64,000 nt of DNA from JBBQWR01 sp038210495 (GTDB lineage Bacteria; Planctomycetota; Planctomycetia; Pirellulales; DATAWG01), in the NCBI GenBank assembly GCA_038210495.1, contig JBBQWR010000003.1, positions 62,001 to 126,000 on the forward strand, written 5' to 3'. Below are positions 48,300 through 56,127 of this stretch, piece by piece; positions within the stretch are counted from its first letter, which is position 1, and each line of letters begins with the position of its first letter. The notes under the pieces were generated by a model, which was not told the DNA's origin, did not search any database, and was given only the letters and a program-made list of their open reading frames with translations. The translations under genes were made by a program, and so were the position numbers.

Positions 48300-48581
48300 C
48301 TATTCGGGTTTGCAGAGCGGCTCTTTCTTTTCGGTGATCACCGGGCACTGCGGCGACATCTCAGCGTTCAGCGCCGTGAAATCCTTCCATTCCTCGGGAA
48401 CGTTGTCCTCGTGGAAGATGGCTTCAACCGGGCACTCCGGAACGCAAGCTTCGCAGTCGATGCATTCGTCGGGATGGATATATAGGATCCGCTCTCCCTC
48501 GTAAAAGCATTCGACCGGGCAGACCACCACGCAGTCGGTGTACTTGCAATCGAAACAAGGCTCGCAAACAACGTGAGTCAT
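48300..48581 (-). CDS. 7Fe-type ferredoxin
   Basis: 93 residues. The cysteines follow the Azotobacter-type FdI pattern: C9-x7-C17-x3-C21-P for the 3Fe-4S side and C40-x2-C43-x2-C46-x3-C50-P for the 4Fe-4S side (extra Cys at 6, 12 and 25). ECIDCEACVPECPVEAIF holds the second cluster. A soluble cytoplasmic electron carrier. The ATG at 48581 has AAAGGAG 11 bases upstream, which is long but usable. It is convergent with the HNH gene and divergent from the sigma factor gene; partners are not indicated. Confidence 0.88.
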   Translation of the reverse strand: MTHVVCEPCFDCKYTDCVVVCPVECFYEGERILYIHPDECIDCEACVPECPVEAIFHEDNVPEEWKDFTALNAEMSPQCPVITEKKEPLCKPE

Positions 48582-48982
48582 CGACGCGTCGCTCCTTTCA
48601 CTCCGTCCCCATCGGGGACCGCAACAGCTTAACCATGAATCGATTCGAGGATCGCAGGCGACCATTTTTCGCAATGATAGTAATGCGCCGAACCAGTGTC
48701 AATCCGGGGCTGGAAGCGTCGGGCGCCCGGGGCTGGACCGAAGGGTAGCCCGAATGCGAGGGTTTGCCGCCTAGATCGGGTTTGGAGATTAGGCAAACCG
48801 TGCAGTCTGGCCGGCGAAATTGGTTTTCCGCGCGACTTGCTTCGACACGCCGCCGAACATAAAATCGACTGGTGTCGGGGGAAATTGCCGAAATCTTGTC
48901 CTTCGCCGTTTAAGCTCCCAGTTTTGCAACTTATCGGGCACGGATCTGCCCCTCGGTATTTGCCGGGAAGGGGATTAACACC
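48582..48982. other. intergenic stretch with a small inverted repeat
   Basis: 401 bases between divergent ferredoxin and sigma factor genes. GGTTTGCC at 48761-48768 faces GGCAAACC at 48792-48799, a possible hairpin or operator of the sigma factor. I saw no clear promoter hexamers and no small ORF. Confidence 0.4.
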
Positions 48983-49564
48983 GTGGCGCTTGCTGAAATC
49001 GACCGCAACCTGCTGGCTCGCTGTCTATCGCGGAAGCCCCGGGCGTGGGAAGAATTCGTCGACCGGTACATGGGCCTCGTGATCCACGTGATCGATCATT
49101 CGGCCCAATCGCGATCCATTCGCTTGGCGCCGGAAGATCGCGAAGACCTCTGCGGCGAAGTTTTCTTGACGTTGGTGCGGGACGATTTCTCCGTGCTGCG
49201 GCACTTTCGCGGCGAGAGCAGCTTGGCGACCTATCTCACCGTGGTGAGTCGTCGCGCGGTCGTTCATCAACTCCTCAAGCGCAAATCGGCCGCTCGACTG
49301 AGCGATGCGGGAGTCGACCCCGCGGCCGACGACAATCGCAATTCCGGCTCGATCGATCGATTGCACGACCGGGAGCAAGTCGCCCGATTGATGGAAGAGC
49401 TCGAGCGGCCGGAGGCGGACGTCGTGCGGATGTATCACTTGGAAGGCAAAAGCTACCAAGAGATCAGCACGCTGGTGGGCATGCCGGAAAACAGCATCGG
49501 ACCGACTCTTTCGCGAGCCCGCCAGAAAATGCGAAGCGCCGGAGTCGATCCGGCGATCGGCTAA
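48983..49564 (+). CDS. RNA polymerase sigma-70 family factor, ECF-like
   Basis: 193 residues from a GTG at 48983 with AAGGGG upstream. Region 2 is visible around residues 20-90 (WEEFVDRYMGLVIHVIDHSA; EDREDLCGEVFLTLVRDDFS), and region 4 around residues 130-185 (EADVVRMYHLEGKSYQEIST followed by VGMPENSIGPTLSRARQKM, the helix-turn-helix). The size and lack of regions 1 and 3 fit an ECF-type sigma factor. No anti-sigma gene lies next to it; LexA on the other strand is only 22 bp away from its stop. Target promoters are unknown. Confidence 0.85.
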   Translation: MALAEIDRNLLARCLSRKPRAWEEFVDRYMGLVIHVIDHSAQSRSIRLAPEDREDLCGEVFLTLVRDDFSVLRHFRGESSLATYLTVVSRRAVVHQLLKRKSAARLSDAGVDPAADDNRNSGSIDRLHDREQVARLMEELERPEADVVRMYHLEGKSYQEISTLVGMPENSIGPTLSRARQKMRSAGVDPAIG

Positions 49565-49586
49565 GCCGCCAAGCGTAGGCTGGGCA

Positions 49587-50189
49587 TCAAGTCACCTTGC
49601 GCACTACGCCTGCCACCACGCCGAGTACCCGGGCGTCTTTCACGTAGATCGGCTTCATGCTCGCATTGGCCGGTTGTAGGCGGATTCGATTCGCCTCCGG
49701 ATACCAGCGCTTCAGCGTCGCTTCGCCGTCTTCGGTCTGCGCGACGACGATCTGTCCCGGTTGGGCCGTTCGCTGCTTGCGAATCACGACGAAGTCGCCA
49801 TCGGCGATTTGGGCGTCGATCATCGAGTCGCCACTGACTTCGAGCACGAACATGGTCTTCTTGCTGAACATCGCGTCGAAGTCGACCCGCTCGGTCTGCT
49901 CGATCGCTTCGTGCATCACGCCGGCGGCGATTCGCCCGGCCAGCGGTAGGCCACGCTCGTCGGCCGGTTCCTGCGACAATTGAATGGCCCGGGACATGTT
50001 CGGCTCGCGGGTGATGAGCCCTTTTTTCTCGAGCGCCTTGAGATGGCACATCACGCCGTTGGGCGAGCTGATGTCGAATTGCAGGCCGATTTCGCGAACC
50101 GTGGGGCCGTAGCCCCGATTGCGGATTTTGTCGCGAATGAATTCGTAGACCGACTTTTGCCGTTTGGTAAGTTGATCCGTATCGATCAT
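49587..50189 (-). CDS. lexA: LexA repressor
   Basis: 200 residues. The N-terminal winged HTH has YGPTVREIGLQFDISSPNGV (residues about 27-46). The self-cleavage bond is the Ala89-Gly90 of GRIAAGVM, the serine is Ser122 (GDSMID) and the lysine Lys160 (EATLKRW), equal in spacing to E. coli LexA (84-85, 119, 156). It represses the SOS regulon and is inactivated through RecA. A TTGACT-16 bp-TATGAT promoter at 50247-50274 fits its own transcription. It is convergent with the sigma factor gene. The recognition sequence in this phylum is not known to me. Confidence 0.93.
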   Translation of the reverse strand: MIDTDQLTKRQKSVYEFIRDKIRNRGYGPTVREIGLQFDISSPNGVMCHLKALEKKGLITREPNMSRAIQLSQEPADERGLPLAGRIAAGVMHEAIEQTERVDFDAMFSKKTMFVLEVSGDSMIDAQIADGDFVVIRKQRTAQPGQIVVAQTEDGEATLKRWYPEANRIRLQPANASMKPIYVKDARVLGVVAGVVRKVT

Positions 50190-50246
50190 GGCCAGCTCCC
50201 GATAATGATGACGCGATAGGCAGCAATTCGCCGCCCTGTATCGCGC

Positions 50247-50274
50247 ATCATAATATACGGGTGTTCACAGTCAA
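50247..50274 (-). promoter_or_regulatory. probable lexA promoter
   Basis: On the - strand TTGACT (269-274 of the 50.2-kb block) and TATGAT (247-252) are 16 bp apart, about 60 bp upstream of the lexA ATG. Two related words, ACTGTACAAA and ACTGTGAACA, are about 20 bp apart (start to start) over and just upstream of the -35, and could be operator half-sites for autoregulation. Confidence 0.55.
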
Positions 50275-50343
50275 TAGCGTTTGTACAGTTTTTTCGGCGT
50301 CGCAAGGCCAGCGATCGACAAAATACGCTCCTTGGGATCGCGG

Positions 50344-50466
50344 CTACCTCAAATCCTTGCTGCACTTCTTGCAGCGTTTGCGCTGCGGATGCAACGTGGC
50401 ATTACACTTCGGGCAGCGGCGAGCCTTGAGCAACATGGTTCGCGCGGTTCGGGGACGGGTACGCAT
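50344..50466 (-). CDS. 40-residue zinc-ribbon peptide
   Basis: 40 residues, starting at 50466 with GGAG seven bases upstream. Cys18-x2-Cys21-x10-Cys32-x2-Cys35 (RRCPKCNATLHPQRKRCKKC) make a compact zinc ribbon, and the rest is highly basic, as expected for a nucleic-acid- or ribosome-binding peptide. An internal ATG at 50436 would give 30 residues but lacks a ribosome binding site. It lies upstream of the lexA gene on the same strand and may be transcribed just before it. No name is known to me. Confidence 0.6.
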   Translation of the reverse strand: MRTRPRTARTMLLKARRCPKCNATLHPQRKRCKKCSKDLR

Positions 50467-50681
50467 GACGACGCTCCGGACGGTTACGATGGGAAACACG
50501 AAACACGTCAGTATAAACGCATGGCCGGGCGAATCAAGGCGAAGTGCGACGAGGCGAGTGGCGAGAGAGCCAGCGAGCGGACGACGTTATGAATAATCCG
50601 AGTTTTGACGAGTCGCGGCGCCGGATGGACGACGAGTCACATTCGCCATTCGCCACTCGCCACTCCAAAGTCGCGGCCCGT

Positions 50682-52472
50682 TTATTTCAGGGCCTCGTCG
50701 GGCCGTCCGATCATCCGAATGTCGAATCCTTCGTCGACGATCGAGACGGTGGCGCCGCTGCGAGGAAAGGCTTCTCGCAGCCGGTCGAATTTCGGCAACT
50801 TGGCGATGGCGGCATTCGGCGGGTTGGAACTGGAGCCCACTAGGACCCGGCGCCAAACCATCGTCGACGGATCGCCCTCGTCAGCCGGTCGCGAACTGGC
50901 GGCGTGTCGATAGCTGGGCTCGAGCAGTCGGTCGAGTCGCATTAGGCCCCGCGCCGCCGTTCTTGGGTCGACTTGGTTGTCGAGATCCGCGCCGAGCTGC
51001 TTCCACGGTGCGTCGTCGCTGGCGCGGGCCGCTTTGCCATCCGGCTGAAGGGCCGCCCGAAGTCGCTCCGGCGAGACGCTCAGCAATGCGCGGTCTCCGC
51101 CGACCGCGATCGCCCGAATCGAGACCGCCGACGAGTTTTCGCCCTCGACGAAGAGCGACTCGCCTCGCCCGACGGTCCACAGGTCGTGCCCCGCGATTCG
51201 CTCGTGCGAGACTCGCTTGTCGCCCCGATAAAATCGCGTCAGGGCCGCGAGCACTTTCGGTTGATTGCGTAAGGCAATCGAAAACATCCAATCCTCTTCA
51301 TGATCGACGCGAATCGCATCCGGTCCCAGGAACTGAAAGACGTCCTTGCGCAAGTCGACGCGAACGCCCTCGGGATCGTCGCGCAAGCCGTTGAGCACAT
51401 CGTCAAAAAGCCCTTCGCCATCGGGACCGGGCTGATTCGCCTCGTCGTACAGATTGCCCAATCCGCTCATCGCGGCTGCGAAGTCCGCCCGGAATTGCCA
51501 TGCGCCAATGAAGTCGGCGTCCAGCCACGCCGGCAAGGGCGGAAGCGCTCCCGGGTCCAGACTCAGAAGCCGCATTCCCTTGCGAAACGGGCGGGCCACT
51601 AACAGCCTCGCATGCAATTCCCACTCGCGGCTGCTCGTCGCGACCGGGTCGAACGTTGCGGCGATCGCTTTGATGGCCGTGAATCCCAAACGCTTCGCAG
51701 CCTCTACTGGATCTTTCGCCGCCGGTTTGGTCTTTGAGTCGTAGTCGCGGGCGAGTTCCCAAAATTCGAACGGCCGAGCAAACAGCCGGATGCTGGCCGG
51801 GTTGAGCTTGTCCGAGGACTCGCTGACAGGTCTCGCCCCGAAATCGGGGTCGCTCGCCAGCGAGCCGCGATCCGTGACGTTCAGCACGGCATCGGTCGCG
51901 GCCAACGAAGTCGCCACGCCGCAGACCTGGCCCGCGACGAAGATCACTCGGCTCGGTTCCGACCGCCGCGCCGGCGGCGGCGTAAAGACCCACAGTTTTG
52001 CCCCGTTTCGCGGACTCGCGGTTTTCGTAAATCCTCGATCGAGAAATGATTTCTCGGCTGCGTTTAGGATTTCAGGAAACTGATCGCTCGGCGCCCGCGA
52101 TGAAAACAAGAAAGCCAGCCCTAGCGAACGGTCGGTGAGTGGAATCGCTATCAAAGTCGCGGGCCCCTCCGCGCGAGAAAGTTCCTTCCAGTCGAAACCC
52201 AGCGCCGGCTTCAAATTCAGCGCGCTCGCGCGATTCGAGTTATCCAGGTCGGCGATCAGCGGTTTGAAATCCGGCCCGGTCAACACACGGCCCAAGCGGC
52301 TCGCCTTAAACGCGGTGCAGGCTGCGGCGGCGTTGTCGGCATAGATGGCCAGGCATGTATTGCTCGGCGCATGCGACAATAGTCGATCGCTGTCGGCGGC
52401 CAGGACTCGATCGCCGATCGTTGCGAGCAGCAACAGGAGTGGCAGCCCGAATCGCATTGAACCAATGATCAT
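50682..52472 (-). CDS. secreted DUF3352-like protein
   Basis: 596 residues from the ATG at 52472; the 69 residues before it are not conserved-looking. Signal peptide MIIGSMRFGLPLLLLLATIG. The mature part has SHAPSNTCLAIYADNAAAAC, then RLGRVLTGPDFKPLIADLDN and many short beta strands, and AFPRSGATVSIVDEGFDIRM close to the C-terminus. The pattern resembles the secreted DUF3352-type proteins of planctomycetes and cyanobacteria, large envelope proteins of unknown role. It stands divergent from the ABC transporter gene at 52825. Confidence 0.6.
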   Translation of the reverse strand: MIIGSMRFGLPLLLLLATIGDRVLAADSDRLLSHAPSNTCLAIYADNAAAACTAFKASRLGRVLTGPDFKPLIADLDNSNRASALNLKPALGFDWKELSRAEGPATLIAIPLTDRSLGLAFLFSSRAPSDQFPEILNAAEKSFLDRGFTKTASPRNGAKLWVFTPPPARRSEPSRVIFVAGQVCGVATSLAATDAVLNVTDRGSLASDPDFGARPVSESSDKLNPASIRLFARPFEFWELARDYDSKTKPAAKDPVEAAKRLGFTAIKAIAATFDPVATSSREWELHARLLVARPFRKGMRLLSLDPGALPPLPAWLDADFIGAWQFRADFAAAMSGLGNLYDEANQPGPDGEGLFDDVLNGLRDDPEGVRVDLRKDVFQFLGPDAIRVDHEEDWMFSIALRNQPKVLAALTRFYRGDKRVSHERIAGHDLWTVGRGESLFVEGENSSAVSIRAIAVGGDRALLSVSPERLRAALQPDGKAARASDDAPWKQLGADLDNQVDPRTAARGLMRLDRLLEPSYRHAASSRPADEGDPSTMVWRRVLVGSSSNPPNAAIAKLPKFDRLREAFPRSGATVSIVDEGFDIRMIGRPDEALK

Positions 52473-52824
52473 GGGCGCCCTGCACACGCGAAAATATGAT
52501 GGCCGTATGTCTACAATACACTCGGCCCCATCGATCTGCGACGCTCGGACGCCCTTTTTTGTCGGATCGCGAGACCGGCGCCATCTTCCACCGCCATCTT
52601 CCATTTTGCCCGGTTTTGATGTATCACCGCCTATGCCCGCGGACTGGCCGAACGATGGTGAGGCGCCCCAGCGTTTCATTCTTACGGAGCCACCGGCAGA
52701 TCGACTGGCGCCAGGAAATGGAGGGTTCCAGGGGCGCTAGCAGTACGAGTCGTCCCGCGGTCGCGCAACTGGTACGGCCATCGCGATCGATATCGACTCC
52801 CGTTGCGTCCGCTCGTGCCTTCAC
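52473..52824. other. intergenic stretch between divergent genes
   Basis: 352 bases. It should hold the promoters of both the DUF3352-like gene and the ABC operon; I could not pick out clear hexamers. No small ORF with a ribosome binding site and no repeat family member was seen. Confidence 0.4.
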
Positions 52825-53547
52825 ATGCCGATCCTCTCCGCCCGCAAAGTCTGCAAGCAGTATGGCGCCGGGCCGGTTCAAGTCCAGGCCTTGCTCGATG
52901 TGGACCTCGACGTCGCCACTGGTGAATTCATTGCCATCATGGGTCCGTCCGGGTGCGGCAAGAGTACGCTGCTGCAAGTGCTCGGCGCCATCGACACGCC
53001 GACCACGGGCCAAGTGTTGCTCGATTCGCAAGACCTGGGTGGATTGTCCGACACGGCTCGCAGTTTGATTCGCCGCCGCCGCATCGGCTTCGTGTTTCAA
53101 AAGATCAATTTGCTGCCGACACTTTCGGCGGCGGAGAACGTCGCGCTGCCGCTGCGAATCGATGGCCTGGCTCGCCGCGCCGCATTGCCGCGAGCGAAAG
53201 CCGCCCTCGAGCAAGTCGGGCTCGCTCACCGCGCCGACCATTTTCCGCACGAGATGTCCGGCGGCGAGCAACAACGGGCCGCGATCGCCCGGGCACTCTT
53301 GATTCATCCCGCGGTCATCTTCGCCGATGAGCCGACCGGCGCGTTGGACAGTAGCAACGCTCAGCGGATCATCGAACTATTGCGGACCTGCGCCGATGGT
53401 GGTCAGACGATCGTGATGGTCACGCACGACGCCAATCTGGCTCGGCGCGCCGATCGCATCGTGGTGATGAGCGACGGCCGGATCGTCGACGGCGCCCCGG
53501 CCGATGAGTCGTCGGCGACTTTTTCGCCGGCCGAGGAGGGGCGATGA
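52825..53547 (+). CDS. ABC transporter ATP-binding protein (LolD/MacB type)
   Basis: 240 residues. Walker A is GPSGCGKST at residues 40-48, the Q-loop region is IGFVFQKINLLPTLSAAENV, the signature is MSGGEQQRAAIARAL, and Walker B with D-loop is VIFADEPTGALDSSN. The closely spaced GIGFVFQ...LLPTL pattern is typical of LolD/MacB ATPases that drive FtsX-like permeases. The permease gene starts four bases before this gene ends (ATGA overlap), so the two are translationally coupled. Confidence 0.93.
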   Translation: MPILSARKVCKQYGAGPVQVQALLDVDLDVATGEFIAIMGPSGCGKSTLLQVLGAIDTPTTGQVLLDSQDLGGLSDTARSLIRRRRIGFVFQKINLLPTLSAAENVALPLRIDGLARRAALPRAKAALEQVGLAHRADHFPHEMSGGEQQRAAIARALLIHPAVIFADEPTGALDSSNAQRIIELLRTCADGGQTIVMVTHDANLARRADRIVVMSDGRIVDGAPADESSATFSPAEEGR

Positions 53548-56054
53548 ATCTGCTCGATCTCATCGTGCATCAGTGGCTGCAGCGGCCGGCCCGCACAATC
53601 CTTTCGGCGCTGAGCGTGGCGATCGCGGTCGCGGCCGTGCTGGGCACGGCGGTGGCGCAAAATAGCGTTCGCTCCGCCGATCGAAGTCTGCAAGCACTTG
53701 TCGAGGGTCCGCCGGCGGTGGACATTATTTCAACGGAAGGGGGTCGAATCGACGCGAGCCGTCGACCGAACCTCGATGGTATTCCGGGAATAGCTGGCAG
53801 TTATTCGGTGACGTCGCGAGCGACATTGCTCCGCGCGCACGGCCAGCGCATGAAGTCGATCGTCGTCGGCTTGCCGCTCCAGCAATCGGCGGCCTGGGAG
53901 ACGCTGCCGCTCGTCGCTGGCCGCTATTGCCGTGAGGCCAACGAGGCGACGCTGGCGGCCGACATGGCGAACGATTTGGGCGTCAAGCTGGGGGACTCGT
54001 TGACGCTGCTGACCCGTCGCGGCCCGCGCACGATGACGGTCGTCGGTCTGGTGGAATCCAGCGCCCTGAGCGCGCTGAGTCCCGGGGCGAGCGGCGCGTT
54101 GCCGCTGGCGGACATCGATCGGTACTTCGATCTAGGCGGCAGCGTGGACCGCGTGCGGGTGCTGCTCGATTCGGCCGACGGTCGACCGCGCGTCGAGTCG
54201 GCGCTTCGCGATCGGATGCCGACGACGCTTCAAGTGCAAAATACCGGTCAGCAATCCCAGCTGGCCGATACAGTGCTGCGTTCGACGGAGTTGGCTCTGC
54301 GGTTCTCGGGCGCGCTGTCGCTGGCCATGGCCACGTTCATCATTCTCAATACCCTACGCATGAACTTCGCCGAGCGCCGCCGCGAAATCGCCGTGTTGCG
54401 AGTCCTCGGCGCGACGCAACGCCAGCTTGTGGCGCTGCATCTGACCGAGGGCGCCGCGCTGGGCCTAATGGGGTCGATCCTCGGCATCCCGCTTGGGCTG
54501 TTGATCGGACGCGGGCTGGGTCAGGCGATGCAGCGGCTGCTCGATTCGCATGGCGATACCGGGGAGATCAGCTATCGGACGATCGGTTGGGCGATGCTCG
54601 CCGGTCCACTCGTCGCGGGCATCGCGGCGATCGTGCCCGCGCTGCAATCGCGGCATGTCTCGCCGCGCGAGGCGATGACCGGCGCCGAGCCACGCCGAGC
54701 CGAAGGATTGCCACTCTGGGCCACCGTCGGCGGGTCACTGATCATGGTGGTCGCCGTTGGGCTAATGCTGCTCGTGATGACGACCCGATTGCCTGTTGAA
54801 ATGGCGATTCCGGCGGGGCTGCTGTTGCTACTGGCGTTTATCGTGATTATTCCGGCGATGATCGGGCCGGTGGCTCGCGGCGCCGCCAAGTTGCTTTGCC
54901 CGTGGTGGCCACTCGAATCCGATCTGGCCACCGCACAGCTATTGGAGCGTCGAATTCGCACCGGGCTGACGGCCGGAGTCCTCGTGGTCGCCGTCAATGC
55001 CGGCCTGGGGATGGGCAACTCGATCGTCAACAACGTCGACGATGTCCACGATTGGCATCGTCGCTGGCTATCGAACGATGTCTCGATTCACGATCCACGG
55101 GTTCACGACACGGCCGCCACGAGCGAAGATCGCATCGATTTTCGCGAACAGATTCTTGCTCGATCGGGAGTGGCCGGCGTCGTCGAACTGCAATTCATGG
55201 CGGCCCGCGCGGGCGCCATGCCGGTCGATTGCATCGTGCGGGATTTCGTGCCCGGCGATGAGTTGCCGTGGTCGATCATCGCGGGAAGCGCGGAAAATTG
55301 CGCGCTGCGGCTTCAGGCGGGCGAGGCGGTGATTGGCGGCGTTTTAGCCCATAAACTGGGGCTGAGCGTGGGCGACCCCTTGCGCCTGGAGCTTGGCGGT
55401 CGCTCGCTGTCGCTGCCCGTCGCCGCGATCGCCAACGATTATTTTGCGGGCGGGTTGATCGTCTATCTGGATCGAGGCGCGGCGGCCAAGATGATCGAAC
55501 TCGGCCCCCCAGCGGTCTATTTTGTGCGGGCGAGCGCCAACACGTCGGCCGAGTCGCTACTCGAATCGCTTCGGCCGCTGGCGAACCGGAACCAACTCGT
55601 GATCCGCTCGTTCGCCGAGGCGCGCGAGCGGCTGGATCGGCTGATTCGTGGAATCGTGGGAGCTCTATGGGGCCTGTTGGCCGTGGGATTCGTCGTCGGC
55701 TGCGCGGCCGTGGCCAATGCCTTGACGATGAACGTGCTGGAGCAGACCGGCGAGCTGGGACTGCTGCGAATCTTGGGAATGACGCGGCGGCAAGTTCGCA
55801 AAGTCGTGCTCTGCGAGTCATTATTGTTAGGGATCCTCGGTATCGTGCTGGGCACAGCCGCGGGCGTCGTGACGGCGCTGGTCATTCACTTTTGCAATGA
55901 GCCGCTATTGGGACATCCCGTGCCGTTCAAATTTCATTTCCCCTTGCTGACGGCCAACACGCTGGGATGCTTGCTAGTGGCGCTGGTGGCCGGTTGGTCG
56001 CCGGGGGCGAAGGCGGCGCGGTTGGATTTGGCGACGGCGATTGCATACGAGTGA
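53544..56054 (+). CDS. FtsX-like ABC permease with two repeat halves
   Basis: 836 residues with two FtsX/MacB-type units. N-terminal helix (ARTILSALSVAIAVAAVLGT) is followed by a large periplasmic domain, then three helices beginning at LALRFSGALSLAMATFIILN. The second half repeats the scheme, with GALWGLLAVGFVVGCAAVAN and LLLGILGIVLGTAAGVVTAL near the end. It is translated from the ATG overlapping the stop of the ATPase. Such permeases move lipoproteins, drugs or peptides, or control peptidoglycan hydrolases, without a channel through the membrane. The substrate is not shown by the sequence. Confidence 0.87.
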   Translation: MNLLDLIVHQWLQRPARTILSALSVAIAVAAVLGTAVAQNSVRSADRSLQALVEGPPAVDIISTEGGRIDASRRPNLDGIPGIAGSYSVTSRATLLRAHGQRMKSIVVGLPLQQSAAWETLPLVAGRYCREANEATLAADMANDLGVKLGDSLTLLTRRGPRTMTVVGLVESSALSALSPGASGALPLADIDRYFDLGGSVDRVRVLLDSADGRPRVESALRDRMPTTLQVQNTGQQSQLADTVLRSTELALRFSGALSLAMATFIILNTLRMNFAERRREIAVLRVLGATQRQLVALHLTEGAALGLMGSILGIPLGLLIGRGLGQAMQRLLDSHGDTGEISYRTIGWAMLAGPLVAGIAAIVPALQSRHVSPREAMTGAEPRRAEGLPLWATVGGSLIMVVAVGLMLLVMTTRLPVEMAIPAGLLLLLAFIVIIPAMIGPVARGAAKLLCPWWPLESDLATAQLLERRIRTGLTAGVLVVAVNAGLGMGNSIVNNVDDVHDWHRRWLSNDVSIHDPRVHDTAATSEDRIDFREQILARSGVAGVVELQFMAARAGAMPVDCIVRDFVPGDELPWSIIAGSAENCALRLQAGEAVIGGVLAHKLGLSVGDPLRLELGGRSLSLPVAAIANDYFAGGLIVYLDRGAAAKMIELGPPAVYFVRASANTSAESLLESLRPLANRNQLVIRSFAEARERLDRLIRGIVGALWGLLAVGFVVGCAAVANALTMNVLEQTGELGLLRILGMTRRQVRKVVLCESLLLGILGIVLGTAAGVVTALVIHFCNEPLLGHPVPFKFHFPLLTANTLGCLLVALVAGWSPGAKAARLDLATAIAYE

Positions 56055-56127
56055 AAAGCGTGGCGGGTGGCGGGTGAAGACAGCGGCAGTGACGAGTGCT
56101 AGTTGGGTACTGACTGGGAGATGTTCG

